Positions 43,620-54,893 of a stretch of DNA of 64,000 nucleotides are shown here, piece by piece (the stretch's first letter is position 1; every line of letters starts with the position of its first letter). The notes under the pieces are model-generated. The model was not told the DNA's origin, did no database searches, and saw only the letters and a list, made by a program, of their open reading frames with translations. This stretch comes from Bifidobacterium scardovii JCM 12489 = DSM 13734 (GTDB lineage: Bacteria > Actinomycetota > Actinomycetes > Actinomycetales > Bifidobacteriaceae), in NCBI RefSeq assembly GCF_001042635.1, contig NZ_AP012331.1, forward strand, positions 1,550,001 to 1,614,000, written 5' to 3'. Made by a program: the position numbers and the translations under genes.

Positions 43620-44489
43620 TCACCGTGCGGTGTGGATGCCCTCCGCCAGCGCCTCGGTCTTGGCGGCGAGATCCTCCAGGCACTGGGCCGGGTCCTTGGC
43701 GGTTCTGTTGTCGTCGTTGAGCAGCGTGTGCACGAGCGCCGAACCGACGATGACGCCGTCCGCGTACGCGCCGACCTTCGCGCCCTGCTCCGGCGTGGAC
43801 ACGCCGATGCCGACGCACACGTTCGTCGCGCCGGCCTTGCGGGTACGCTCGACGAGCAGTTCGGGCGAGGCGTCGAGCTGCGCGCGTTCGCCTGTCACGC
43901 CCATGCGGGCGGCCGCGTAGACGAAGCCGCGGGAGTTGCGGGCCACGGTCTCCAGACGCTCGGTGGCCGAGTCCGGGGAGACCAGGAAGATGCGGTCGAG
44001 CCCGTGGCGGTCGGAGGCCTCGATCCATTCGCCGGCCTCGTCGGGGATCAGGTCCGGGGTGATGAGTCCGGCGCCGCCGGCGTTCTCGAAGTCGCGGGCG
44101 AAACGCTCGACGCCGTAGTGGTAGACGAGGTTCCAGTAGCTCATCACCAGCGGCACGCCGCCGGCGTTGGCCACGGTCTCGACGGCCTCGAATACGCGCC
44201 TGATGGTCTCGCCGTTGTTCAGGGCGATGGAGGCGGCGGCCTGGATGACCGGGCCGTCCATCACCGGGTCGGAGTACGGCAGGCCGATCTCCACGGCGTC
44301 GACGCCGTGCTCGACCATCGTCCTGAACGCGTCGAGCGAGATGTCCGGGTTCGGGAAGCCGTAGGGCAGGTAGCCGATGAAGGCCGGCTTGTTCTCCGCC
44401 TTGAATTTGGCGAACATCGCCTCCGACTGGCTGGGCTTGTGGCTGATGCCCAGAGGCTGGCCGGACGGCGTGGTTGCTTCGTTGGTCAT
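43620..44489 (-). CDS. trpA: Tryptophan synthase alpha chain
   Basis: A 289-residue TIM barrel with the alpha-subunit landmarks: FIGYLPYGFPNPD, VEIGLPYSDPVMDGPVIQ with the catalytic Asp, LITPDLIPDEAGEW, VCVGIGVSTPEQ and GVIVGSALV. It cleaves indole-3-glycerol phosphate to indole and glyceraldehyde-3-P, channelling indole to the beta domain of the TrpCB protein encoded just upstream (24 nt gap). Confidence 0.96.
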   Translation of the reverse strand: MTNEATTPSGQPLGISHKPSQSEAMFAKFKAENKPAFIGYLPYGFPNPDISLDAFRTMVEHGVDAVEIGLPYSDPVMDGPVIQAAASIALNNGETIRRVFEAVETVANAGGVPLVMSYWNLVYHYGVERFARDFENAGGAGLITPDLIPDEAGEWIEASDRHGLDRIFLVSPDSATERLETVARNSRGFVYAAARMGVTGERAQLDASPELLVERTRKAGATNVCVGIGVSTPEQGAKVGAYADGVIVGSALVHTLLNDDNRTAKDPAQCLEDLAAKTEALAEGIHTAR

Positions 44490-44512
44490 GATCAAAAATC
44501 TCCTCTTCTTGT

Positions 44513-46600
<2,088 letters not shown>

Positions 46601-46843
46601 GGTCCTCCCTTTGTCGACGTTCAGTCATGCGCCACTCTAGACCACGGACTGCCCCGATAGCGTTCCGCGTCCTACATTCTGGGCCGCCTCCGGGTCGACA
46701 ATTCTATAGGCGTCATCAGGGCATGTTCCTTTCCGCGCCGTCCATTCGCGCATGACGATTCGTCAGCAGCCAGCATAGGCCTTTCGCCCCGTGCCGCACA
46801 ATCGGATAGACTGGCGCAGTGGCTCGAACGAAAAGAGGTGCGC

Positions 46844-47821
46844 ATGGGCGAGGATCAGACACGGGCGCAGGCGGCCAAGCAAGCCGATCAGCGGGCGGAC
46901 CGATCGGCAGGCCCTGAACCGCCGCGTCAGGGCCTGCCGACGTTCCGGGAGCAATGGCGGACCATGGGCCGGGCGATGGGCATGGAGATACGCGAACACC
47001 GCAGCTCGTTCGCGGTCTACATGACGCTGCGGCTGCTGGTGATCGCCATGGCGGTGCTGCAGTTCTTCAACGGCAATTACGAGAACGTGTTCCTGTGCAT
47101 ACTCACGCTGATGCTGCTGGTGGCGCCGGCGTTCGTGCAGGTGCGCTTCCGCATCGAGCTGCCGTCGGTGCTCGAGATCATCATGCTGTTCTTCGTGTTC
47201 GCGGCGGAGATCCTCGGCGAGATCAGCGCGTTCTACGAGATCTTCCCGTTCTGGGACACGGTGCTGCACACGCTCAACGGATTCCTCGCCGCGGCGATCG
47301 GCTTTTCGCTGGTCGATCTGCTCAACCGCTCGGCGAAGACGAAATTCGAGCTCTCTCCCCTGTATCTGGCGATCGTGTCGTTCTGCTTCTCGATGACGAT
47401 CGGCGTGATCTGGGAGTTCTTCGAGTTCTCGATGGACAGCCTGTTCGGCTGGGACATGCAGAAGGACACGGTCGTACATACGATCAGCTCGGTGATGCTC
47501 GATCCGGCCCACGCCAACCATGCGGTCACGATCGACAACATCACGCAGGTCGCGGTCAACGGGCGTAATCTGGGGCTCGGCGGCTATCTCGACATCGGCC
47601 TGATCGACACGATGGAGGATCTCATCGTCAACTTCATCGGCGCGCTCGTCTTCTCGATCATCGGATTCGTGTATGTGAGGAACCGCGGCAAGGGCGGCTC
47701 CATCGTCAGCCATTTCGTGCCCCGGCGCAAGGAATCGCATCAGGACTACTGGCTCCTGGCGCACGAGCAGCGCGAAGCCGGGCCGGCCGACCGCCCGGAG
47801 GATGGCGCCGGCCGGCCCTGA
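46844..47821 (+). CDS. Multi-pass membrane protein (DUF2238-like)
   Basis: A 325-residue protein: a charged 55-residue N-terminus, six or so helices (TLRLLVIAMAVLQFF; LMLLVAPAFVQV; FFVFAAEILGEISAFYEIF; DTVLHTLNGFLAAAIGFSLV; LYLAIVSFCFSMTIGVIWEF; FIGALVFSIIGFVYV) and a charged C-terminus. WDTVLHTLNGFLAAAIGF and IGVIWEFFEFSMD resemble the conserved part of the DUF2238 family. Function unknown. ATG 46844 preferred over a GTG two codons upstream. Convergent with the DUF1287 gene. Confidence 0.7.
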   Translation: MGEDQTRAQAAKQADQRADRSAGPEPPRQGLPTFREQWRTMGRAMGMEIREHRSSFAVYMTLRLLVIAMAVLQFFNGNYENVFLCILTLMLLVAPAFVQVRFRIELPSVLEIIMLFFVFAAEILGEISAFYEIFPFWDTVLHTLNGFLAAAIGFSLVDLLNRSAKTKFELSPLYLAIVSFCFSMTIGVIWEFFEFSMDSLFGWDMQKDTVVHTISSVMLDPAHANHAVTIDNITQVAVNGRNLGLGGYLDIGLIDTMEDLIVNFIGALVFSIIGFVYVRNRGKGGSIVSHFVPRRKESHQDYWLLAHEQREAGPADRPEDGAGRP

Positions 47822-47843
47822 GGGCCCTCGCTACCAAGCGCCT

Positions 47844-48653
47844 TTATTGCCACGCCTTGAGGACGGACTGCGGCACCTTGGAGGCGTCGAAGCGGTAGTG
47901 GCCGGTGACCGTCATGCGGCGCTTGAAGGAGAGGTAGTCGTTCTCGCGCCGTTCCTGCTTCATGTTGTGGATGAGGTACGCGATGCCGTCGCGGTCCCGC
48001 CGGTCCGAGATCACGCCGATGTGCCTGGTGCCGTCGAACACCACGATGTCGCCGCCCTGCCATTGCGAGACGTCGGAGGCGTCCGTGGTGAGCGTCTGCC
48101 CGTATTTGGAGAAGAACACGTCGAGCACGCCGGTGCGGCGGAAGTCGATGTTCGGATCGGGGCGCGGCGCGGCCTGCGCGTAGCCAGCCGGGTCGGCGGC
48201 GATGTCGGCGTCGACCATGGCCTTGAGATCGTACCCTGCCTGCCGGAACGCGCGCCACACCACGTCGGTGCAGGCGCCGCGGTCGTCCGGCGGGTAGCCA
48301 CCCTGATAGTAGCCGTCGTCGTACGTCGGATGATTGACGGCGTCCTGGCGTGCGCCGGCCACGATGTCGGCGTAGTCGTCCACGCCGTTATGGTTGAAGT
48401 CGACCGGGCTGACGGCCTTCGGGTACCTGCGCGCGGCCTCGCTCGCCGGCATGACGCCGGGGTCCTGGTCTGCCGACGACGACGATTGCGCCGCCGACCG
48501 CCCCGCCGGGCCGCATAACAGTCCCCCGACGTGCCGCACGGCCAGCGCGCCGCCGAAAGCCAGCGCCGCGACCAGCATCGCGGCGATCAGCGCGCCGAGC
48601 GTACGCCTTGCCCCTCGTGCCCGATGGTCCGTTCCCGTCAGATGCCGTGTCAT
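47844..48653 (-). CDS. Secreted DUF1287 protein (papain-like hydrolase fold)
   Basis: A 269-residue protein: a cytoplasmic basic stretch, a hydrophobic segment (about 20-42, GALIAAMLVAALAFGGALAV), a low-complexity linker, then the DUF1287 domain with candidate catalytic Cys in GACTDVVWRAFRQAGYDL and His in HIGVISDRR. DUF1287 is related to NlpC/P60 peptidases or amidases, so a cell-wall role is plausible but not shown. ATG 48653 has GGAGG upstream; longer in-frame ATGs exist but lack one. Confidence 0.75.
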   Translation of the reverse strand: MTRHLTGTDHRARGARRTLGALIAAMLVAALAFGGALAVRHVGGLLCGPAGRSAAQSSSSADQDPGVMPASEAARRYPKAVSPVDFNHNGVDDYADIVAGARQDAVNHPTYDDGYYQGGYPPDDRGACTDVVWRAFRQAGYDLKAMVDADIAADPAGYAQAAPRPDPNIDFRRTGVLDVFFSKYGQTLTTDASDVSQWQGGDIVVFDGTRHIGVISDRRDRDGIAYLIHNMKQERRENDYLSFKRRMTVTGHYRFDASKVPQSVLKAWQ

Positions 48654-48734
48654 GCCGCCTCCAAGCTCGCGATGGGCCGTCCGCCCAACCCGACACCATA
48701 CGTTACGCCCACGGCCATGCGCCGTCATGCGCCG

Positions 48735-48806
48735 ATACAGATTTTCTGTATGCTGGCGTGCTGGCATATGTCCGTTTACGCCGCATGCGCAGACCGTATG
48801 CCAGCA
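48735..48806. other. Palindromes between trpE and the DUF1287 gene
   Basis: ATACAGA-TTT-TCTGTAT (48735-48751) is a perfect 7-bp dyad, and TGCTGGCATA (48759-48768) is inverted at 48797-48806. They could be operators for the DUF1287 promoter or stem structures past the trpE stop. No T run. Confidence 0.35.
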
Positions 48807-48833
48807 CATGCAAGCCGCGCGGGGCGGGCGGCG

Positions 48834-50390
48834 CTACAGCTCGCGCAATTGCGCGGCGATCTGGATGGCCTCGACGCTGGCCTCGGCCTTGTTGCGCGTC
48901 TCCTGCCATTCGGTCGCGGGCACGGAGTCGAGCACGATGCCGGCGCCGGCCTGCACGCTCGCCTCGTGGCCGCGCAGGAACGCGGTACGGATGGCGATGG
49001 CCATGTCCATGTTGCCCGAGAAGTCGAAGTAGCCTACGGTGCCGCCGTAGATGCCGCGGTCGGCCGGCTCCAGCTCGTCGATGATCTCCACCGCGCGCGG
49101 CTTGGGCGCGCCGGACAGCGTGCCGGCCGGGAACGCCGACTTGAACACGTCGAAGGCCGTCAGCGACGGGTCGACCTTGCCGGTGACCGTCGAGCAGATG
49201 TGCATGATGTGGCTGAACCGCTTGATGTCCATGAGCTGGACGACCTCGACGGACTGCGGCACGCACACCTTGCTCAGGTCGTTGCGCGACAGATCGACGA
49301 GCATGATGTGCTCGCTGCGTTCCTTCGGATCGGCGAGCAGATCCTTGGCGAGCTGCTCGTCCTCCTCCGGGGTGGCGCCGCGCGGGCGCGACCCGGCGAT
49401 CGGGAAGGTCATCGCATGGCCGTTGTCCACCTTGATCAGGGTCTCCGGGCTGGAGCCGATCACGTTGAAATCGCGGCCCTGCGCGTCGGTGAGCGCCATG
49501 AAGTACATGTACGGGCTCGGGTTCAGGGTGCGCAGCACGCGGTACACGTCGAAGGGGTCGGCGGGCGAGTCGATGTCGAGACGCTGCGAGATGACCACCT
49601 GGAACACGTCGCCGTCCACGATGTGCCGCTTGGCGCGCTCGACGGCCTGCTCGTAGTGGCTTTTCTCGGTGCGGAAACGCAGCTCGGGTTGGGCGACCGT
49701 CTCGTCGAGCACGTTGACGCGGGATTCGCCCTCAACCGGCGTCGCCGCGTCGCGCTGCATCCGGTCAAGCCGGGCCACGGCCTCGTTATAGGCGACGTCG
49801 GCCCGGGTCGGCTTGTCGTCCACGTTCACCGCGTTGGCGATGAGCCACACCGATCCGGACACGTGGTCCACCACGGCGATGTCGGTGGCCAGGGCGAGCA
49901 CGGTCTCCGGCTGTCCGGTCTCGTCCGGCGCCTCGGCGCGCAGGGTAGGCTCCCAGTGGCGGATCGCGTCCCAGCCGACCGTGCCGACCAGACCGCTGGT
50001 CAGGTTCGGCAGTCCGGCGACGTGCGGGGCGTTCAGCGTCCTGAGCGCGGCGTGCGCGACCTCGGTCACGTCGCCGTGCGTCGGCACGCCGACAGGCACC
50101 TGTCCCAGCCAGTCGGCCTGTCCCCCGTTCGAACGCAGCTGCGCCATCGACCGCACGCCGATGAAGCTGTACCGGCTCCAAGTGCCGCCGTATTCGGCGG
50201 ATTCGAGGATGAACGTGCCGGACCGGCCGCCGGCGAGCCGCTCGTAGAAACCGACCGGGGTCAGCGAATCGGCGAGCAGGCGGCGCACGATCGGGATGAC
50301 GCGGTACCCCTGATCCGCCAGCTCATGAAACTGCTCGCGGGTCGGCCATGTGGCGCCCCACCGCAGATGCTCGACGCTGCATTCGCTCAT
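48834..50390 (-). CDS. trpE: Anthranilate synthase component I
   Basis: A 518-residue chorismate-binding enzyme, first step of tryptophan biosynthesis. FILESAEYGG carries the LES tryptophan-feedback motif; the chorismate domain (about 250-515) has QVVISQRLDI, SSPETLIKVD, PIAGSRPRG, MLVDLSRNDL, FPAGTLSGAPKPRA and AGAGIVLDS. It needs a glutamine amidotransferase (TrpG) not seen in this window. AGGAGCGAAT precedes ATG 50390. Last gene of hisF-hisI-trpE. Confidence 0.96.
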   Translation of the reverse strand: MSECSVEHLRWGATWPTREQFHELADQGYRVIPIVRRLLADSLTPVGFYERLAGGRSGTFILESAEYGGTWSRYSFIGVRSMAQLRSNGGQADWLGQVPVGVPTHGDVTEVAHAALRTLNAPHVAGLPNLTSGLVGTVGWDAIRHWEPTLRAEAPDETGQPETVLALATDIAVVDHVSGSVWLIANAVNVDDKPTRADVAYNEAVARLDRMQRDAATPVEGESRVNVLDETVAQPELRFRTEKSHYEQAVERAKRHIVDGDVFQVVISQRLDIDSPADPFDVYRVLRTLNPSPYMYFMALTDAQGRDFNVIGSSPETLIKVDNGHAMTFPIAGSRPRGATPEEDEQLAKDLLADPKERSEHIMLVDLSRNDLSKVCVPQSVEVVQLMDIKRFSHIMHICSTVTGKVDPSLTAFDVFKSAFPAGTLSGAPKPRAVEIIDELEPADRGIYGGTVGYFDFSGNMDMAIAIRTAFLRGHEASVQAGAGIVLDSVPATEWQETRNKAEASVEAIQIAAQLREL

Positions 50391-50477
50391 ATTCGCTCCT
50401 TTTGCTCGCACATTGTCCCGTTCCATGGTACGCACCGGTGCCACTGTTTGCGGTCAGCCACGCTGACGGAGCGGCGT

Positions 50478-50870
50478 TCAGTCCTTCAGCCCGGCCGGCC
50501 GGTGGCCCTCGACCACGGGCAGCGGGCCGCCCTCGAGGAAGCAACTGCGCTTGCCGGTGTGGCAGGCGGCGCCGACCTGGTCGACCTCGACGAGCAGCGC
50601 GTCGCCGTCGCAGTCCAGCGACACGCCCTTCACGTACTGCACGTGCCCGGAAGTGTCGCCCTTGCGCCAGTATTCCTGGCGGGAGCGGGACCAGAACGTC
50701 ACGCGGCCGGTGGTCAGCGTGCGCCGCAGCGCCTCGTCGTTCATATAACCGACCATGAGCACGTCCTTGGTGTCGTACTGCTGCACCACGGCCGCGACCA
50801 GCCCCTTGTCGTCGCGCTTGAGCCGGGCCGCGATGCGCGGGTCGAGCGTCGCGCTGTTGTCAAAATCCAT
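50478..50870 (-). CDS. hisI: Phosphoribosyl-AMP cyclohydrolase
   Basis: A 130-residue enzyme of the third histidine step. [28 protein letters not shown], the metal-binding DCDGDALLV and CHTGKRSCF motifs are intact. ATG 50870 with GGAG upstream is used; an ATG five codons earlier (50885) is possible. Encoded between hisF and trpE. Confidence 0.95.
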   Translation of the reverse strand: MDFDNSATLDPRIAARLKRDDKGLVAAVVQQYDTKDVLMVGYMNDEALRRTLTTGRVTFWSRSRQEYWRKGDTSGHVQYVKGVSLDCDGDALLVEVDQVGAACHTGKRSCFLEGGPLPVVEGHRPAGLKD

Positions 50871-51076
50871 GATTGCGTTCTCCATAGTAGTGAATCCGAT
50901 ATGCGTCCATTGAGGCGGAACCGGCACGCAGGCCCTGCCGGGCCGGCCGGAGGCGACGGGCGGGCGCCGCGGCGTCGAGCGGACGTATGCGGCGGCATCG
51001 CGACCGGCCATGGCGAGCCGCGGCCGTACCCGGCCGGCGAGGCTGCGAACAGGCCGCGCGGTTTCCGCCGAAACCG

Positions 51077-51847
51077 TCAGCGAACCGTGTATCCCGCGCC
51101 CCGCAGCGCGTCCTTGACCTCGCCGATGGTGACCTTGCCGTAATGGAAGATCGACGCGGCGAGCACCGCGTCCGCCCCGGCCTCGATGGCCGGCGGGAAA
51201 TCCGCGGCCTTGCCGGCGCCGCCCGAGGCGATGATCGGGATCTTCACCTCGCGGCGCACGGCCTTGATCATCTCCAGATCGAAGCCGTTCTGCGTGCCGT
51301 CCGCGTCCATCGAGTTGAGCAGGATCTCGCCGGCGCCCAGTTCCTCGGCGCGTTTGGCCCACCACACCGCATCGATGCCGGTGGACTTGCGCCCGCCCAT
51401 GGTGGTGACCTCGAAGCCGGACTGCGTGTGCCGTTCGCCCTCCTCGCGGCGCGCGTCCACGGAGAGCACGAGCACCTGGTTGCCGAACCGGTCGGCCACG
51501 CGGCTGATCAGCGTCGGATCGTTGATCGCCGCCGTGTTCACGCCGACCTTGTCCGCGCCGCAGCGCAGCAGCGAGTCCACGTCCTCGGGCGTGCGCACGC
51601 CGCCGCCGACGGTCAGCGGGATGAAGATCTGCTCGGCGGTATGGGCCACCACGTCGATCATCGTCTGGCGGTGCGAGCTGGACGCGGTCACGTCGAGGAA
51701 GGTCAGCTCGTCGGCGCCCTGGCGGTAGTATTCGGCGGCGAGTTCGACCGGATCGCCCGCGTCGCGCAGGTTCTCGAAATGCACGCCCTTGACCACGCGA
51801 CCCGCATCGACGTCCAGACATGGGATGACTCGGATGGCCAGCGACAT
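51077..51847 (-). CDS. hisF: Imidazole glycerol phosphate synthase, cyclase subunit
   Basis: A 256-residue TIM barrel: [43 protein letters not shown] (first phosphate site), [16 protein letters not shown] (catalytic Asp), [17 protein letters not shown] and [13 protein letters not shown] (second phosphate site). With HisH it makes IGP and AICAR. CAGGAGTGAAT precedes ATG 51847. hisH and hisA are not in the window. Confidence 0.96.
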   Translation of the reverse strand: MSLAIRVIPCLDVDAGRVVKGVHFENLRDAGDPVELAAEYYRQGADELTFLDVTASSSHRQTMIDVVAHTAEQIFIPLTVGGGVRTPEDVDSLLRCGADKVGVNTAAINDPTLISRVADRFGNQVLVLSVDARREEGERHTQSGFEVTTMGGRKSTGIDAVWWAKRAEELGAGEILLNSMDADGTQNGFDLEMIKAVRREVKIPIIASGGAGKAADFPPAIEAGADAVLAASIFHYGKVTIGEVKDALRGAGYTVR

Positions 51848-51912
51848 ATTCACTCCTGTGCTCGTATGGTGTGTATCGCCTTACAGGTTAGCGTCAGGCG
51901 GTTACAGCCGGC

Positions 51913-52554
51913 TTACGCGATTCCGTGTTGTGGAACGCCGTGCAGGTCCCAGTACATTTCGTGGCGGTTCCAGGCCTCGACAAGACGCCGTATCGTCGTT
52001 TCGTAGGCTTCCCCGCCGTAGCTTGGCTCCGCCATGGTCGCGGTATGGGCGGTGCATGAGTTGCACACGAGATGGACCGGGGTGGATTCGAAATCGCTGG
52101 CCTCGATCACCGGAGCCACGCCCAGGCGGTCGTCGCCGCAGACGGGGCAGGGACCGGTTTCGAGCGCCTCCACGACGCCGTCCTCGTATTCGGCGGTCTC
52201 CAGGACCAAGTAGTCGTAATAGTAGTCGCGATTCTGGCGGTCATTGACGGCCGCCTCCGTCGCGACCGTGCCGTCGAGGCGCCGTTCCAGCCAATCCATA
52301 AGCTCGTCCGCTTCGAAGTCATGAAAACGGCGGCGGATCGAAACCACGCCGTCATGGTCCTCGATCCATTCCCTGGATCCGGGCGCCATGCCGGCGGCCG
52401 GTTCGACGATCCCGACCAGATACGCATCCCTGTCGGGAGAGGTGATGTCGCAGGTCTTCTCGACATAGGCCCGCATGCCGACGGGAGGATTCTCCACCTC
52501 CTCGAACCAATGGTAATCCTCGTTCTGCACGGCCACCAGCCGGTACTGTCCCAT
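51913..52554 (-). CDS. Hypothetical protein with a Lar-like zinc ribbon at the C-terminus
   Basis: A 213-residue acidic, soluble protein with no recognised family in its first 130 residues (start GQYRLVAVQNEDYHWFEE). The C-terminal 80 residues carry two CxxC pairs, CPVCGDD and CNSC, and end TTIRRLVEAWNRHEMYW, resembling the Lar/zinc-ribbon restriction-alleviation proteins of phages. AAAGGGGAATC precedes the ATG. Not evidently part of an operon. Confidence 0.7.
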   Translation of the reverse strand: MGQYRLVAVQNEDYHWFEEVENPPVGMRAYVEKTCDITSPDRDAYLVGIVEPAAGMAPGSREWIEDHDGVVSIRRRFHDFEADELMDWLERRLDGTVATEAAVNDRQNRDYYYDYLVLETAEYEDGVVEALETGPCPVCGDDRLGVAPVIEASDFESTPVHLVCNSCTAHTATMAEPSYGGEAYETTIRRLVEAWNRHEMYWDLHGVPQHGIA

Positions 52555-52643
52555 GATTCCCCTTTCAGTTCCGCTTCCATGGTATGGAGCATAATCGGCC
52601 GGCGCCGTGGAAGGCTGGCCGGCGGCGACGATGCGTTCCGCCC

Positions 52644-53489
52644 TCAGCGCAGCAGGTGGGACTCGATCCACTGGGCCACGCCGTCGTCGTTGTTGGCCGG
52701 GCAGACCTCGTCGGCGATGCCCAGCACCTTCGGGTTCGCGTTGGCCACGGCCACGCCGAGGCCGGACTCCTCCATCATCGCGATGTCGATCAGGTCGTCG
52801 CCGAACGCGGCCGTGGCCGGCAGCGGCACGTCCATGCGGTCGCACAGGATGCGCATCGCATGCTCCTTGTTGGCCTGGGGGCTCATGAGCATCCACATCG
52901 ATCCCTCCGAGACGTGCACGTCGAAATCCGGGGGCACGAGCGCCCTGAGGCGATCCCATTGCCCGGGCTCGGGGAAGATGATGAGCTTGTCGGCCACGCC
53001 CTCGGGCACGTCGGTGAAATCGGTGTACCGCCAGGTCTGCGTCTTCCAGTACACGCTCACGTCGAAATTCGTGTAGCGCACGTCGTCCATGACGATGCCG
53101 AGCTTGAGGCCCGGCATCTCGTCGAGCAGGAAACGGCACACCTCGCAGGCCCGGGACGAGGAGAAGCCGATCTTCAGCAGATGGCCCTCGGCCGCCGGGC
53201 GTTCGCCGGTCAGCAGCGCATAGTCCGATTCGGCCGGGCGGAAGTCGATGAGCGCGCCGTTGAGGTAGATCACCGCATCGGCCGGCAGCTTGTCGGCGAA
53301 GGCGAGGCCGGTGCTCACCGGCCGGGCCGTGGCGATCGCGAAGCGGTATCCCGCGTCGTGCATGCGCCTGACCGTGTCGATCGAGCGCTGCGTGATGAAC
53401 CGTTCCTCGAAGGTCGCGCCGTCATGCAGCAGCGTGCCGTCGAGGTCGGCGACGATGAGTCGTGGGGTGCCGTCGTGCGTTGCAGTCAT
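52644..53489 (-). CDS. HAD-IIB (Cof-type) phosphatase
   Basis: A 281-residue HAD hydrolase with motif I LIVADLDGTLLHDG at residues 11-24, a C2B cap (about 85-190), Lys in a later strand and motif IV AAFGDDLIDIAMMEESGLGVAVANANP near residue 235. Typical substrates are sugar phosphates or FMN; not determinable here. It is 3 nt from the ldh stop codon (53493), so the two genes are cotranscribed. Confidence 0.87.
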   Translation of the reverse strand: MTATHDGTPRLIVADLDGTLLHDGATFEERFITQRSIDTVRRMHDAGYRFAIATARPVSTGLAFADKLPADAVIYLNGALIDFRPAESDYALLTGERPAAEGHLLKIGFSSSRACEVCRFLLDEMPGLKLGIVMDDVRYTNFDVSVYWKTQTWRYTDFTDVPEGVADKLIIFPEPGQWDRLRALVPPDFDVHVSEGSMWMLMSPQANKEHAMRILCDRMDVPLPATAAFGDDLIDIAMMEESGLGVAVANANPKVLGIADEVCPANNDDGVAQWIESHLLR

Positions 53490-53492
53490 GGA

Positions 53493-54443
53493 TCAGAGCA
53501 GTCCTTCGCAGTGGGAGCGGACGAGTTCGGCGGAGTGATGGAGCTTGGCGAGCTCGTCGTCGGTCAGATCGAGTTCGACGATCTCGTTCGCGCCGTTAGC
53601 GCGCAGTTCGGTCGGCACCCCGAGGAACACGTCGCGTTCGCCGTATTCGCCGTCGAGCAGCGTGGAGACCGGCACGATGCGCCGCTCGTCCCACAGGATC
53701 GTCTGCACGATGCCGGCCACCGTGGAGGCGATGCCGAAGTTCGTGCCGCCCTTCGCGATGACGATCTCGTCGCCACGGGTGCGCGTCTTCTCCTCGATCT
53801 CGGCAGCGGACACGGAGGAGAACCGGTCCTGGTTGTCGACGAGGAAGCGTGCGAACGGCTTGCCGCCGAGCGAGACGGTGGACCATGCGGTGAACTGCGA
53901 GTCGCCGTGCTCGCCCATGACGAAGCCGCCGACGTTGCGCGGATCCAGGCCGGTCTCCTCGCCGATGATCGTCTTGAGGCGCGAGGTGTCGAGCGCGGTG
54001 CCGGTGCCGAGCACCTGCGTGCGGGGCAGCCCGGACCGCTTCCACGCGTACCAGGCCATCACGTCCACCGGGTTGGACACCATGATGATCACGCCGTCGA
54101 AGCCGGACGCCATGACGTTGTCGACGACCTCGCCGACGAGCCCGACCGTGAAGCCGAGCTCGGCAATCCGGTTGGAATGCGCCGGCGGCTTGCGGCCGAC
54201 GGTGATGACGACGATGTCGGCGTCCTTGCAGTCGGCATAGTCGCCCGCGCGCACCTTGACGTGGCGGTCCTGGAATTCGCTGCCGTCATCGAGGTCGTGG
54301 CTCTCCCCCAACGCCTTGGCCGCGAAATGGTCGATCAGCACCAGTTCGTTGCACAGACCGTGCGTGACGATGCCGAACGCGGCGGTCGCGCCGACCTGGC
54401 CGGTGCCGACGATGACGACTTTGTTCCTGTTCATGGTGACCAT
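53493..54443 (-). CDS. ldh: L-lactate dehydrogenase
   Basis: A 316-residue enzyme. NAD loop VVIVGTGQVGATAAFG, conserved RKPPAHSNR loop, IIMVSNPVDVMAW, catalytic His in GEHGDSQFTAWS. Reduces pyruvate to L-lactate, the main redox sink of the bifid shunt. The sequence matches the Bifidobacterium type, known to be activated by fructose-1,6-bisphosphate. AAAGGAG lies 10 nt before ATG 54443. Clustered with tpiA and pgk. Confidence 0.96.
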   Translation of the reverse strand: MVTMNRNKVVIVGTGQVGATAAFGIVTHGLCNELVLIDHFAAKALGESHDLDDGSEFQDRHVKVRAGDYADCKDADIVVITVGRKPPAHSNRIAELGFTVGLVGEVVDNVMASGFDGVIIMVSNPVDVMAWYAWKRSGLPRTQVLGTGTALDTSRLKTIIGEETGLDPRNVGGFVMGEHGDSQFTAWSTVSLGGKPFARFLVDNQDRFSSVSAAEIEEKTRTRGDEIVIAKGGTNFGIASTVAGIVQTILWDERRIVPVSTLLDGEYGERDVFLGVPTELRANGANEIVELDLTDDELAKLHHSAELVRSHCEGLL

Positions 54444-54477
54444 GCGTGTATGCTCCTTTACCACGGCCTGTAACGGC

Positions 54478-54507
54478 AAAAGAGCCATGATCCTTGGATC
54501 ATGGCTC
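54478..54507 (-). terminator. Terminator of secG
   Basis: Perfect 12-bp stem GAGCCATGATCC/GGATCATGGCTC with a 2-base loop (effectively larger) and TTTTG on the minus strand, 41 nt after the secG stop and before the ldh start. Confidence 0.9.
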
Positions 54508-54548
54508 ATAATGACTGCAATAGCCGAAGATCGGCGGATATGCCCCGA

Positions 54549-54806
54549 TCAGACGAGGTTGAACTTGGTGATCAGGCCCAGGGCGATGATGATCGCGACC
54601 CACAGCAGGGCGATGATCACGGTCCAGCGGTTCAGGTTCTTCTCCGCCACGCCCGAGGAGCCGGCGTTCTGGGTCAGGCCGCCGCCGAACATATCGGACA
54701 GACCGCCGCCCTTGCCCTTGTGCATGAGGATGAGCAGGGTGAGCAGCAGGCTGAAGATGACGACGATGATCTGCAGCACAAGCTTGACAATGGCCATAGC
54801 GGACAC
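54549..54806 (-). CDS. secG: Preprotein translocase subunit SecG
   Basis: An 85-residue two-helix protein: VKLVLQIIVVIFSLLLTLLI, loop MHKGKGGGLSDMFGGG, then WTVIIALLWVAIIIALGLI. Part of the SecYEG channel. The start is GTG (54806): GGAGG lies 7 nt before it, whereas the first ATG (three codons later) would be 16 nt away. Positioned between tpiA and ldh as in other Actinobacteria. Confidence 0.95.
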   Translation of the reverse strand: MSAMAIVKLVLQIIVVIFSLLLTLLILMHKGKGGGLSDMFGGGLTQNAGSSGVAEKNLNRWTVIIALLWVAIIIALGLITKFNLV

Positions 54807-54893
54807 GGGAGAACCTCCAGTTCGACAATTACTAGTTGTATACCATAGCGCAAGGCCATGAACATTGATGCGCCTCCGGGCGCATGATGGCCG

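Noticed and set aside
46601..46843. Tryptophan leader peptide/attenuator before trpCB
   Set aside because: No short frame with consecutive Trp codons and no alternative hairpins with a T run were found.
52584..54473. Very long open frames antisense to ldh, HelY, UvrC, TrpE and others
   Set aside because: High-GC genomes give long open antisense frames. Their translations are Arg/Gly/Ala-rich with no domains, and the opposite strand carries well-known genes.
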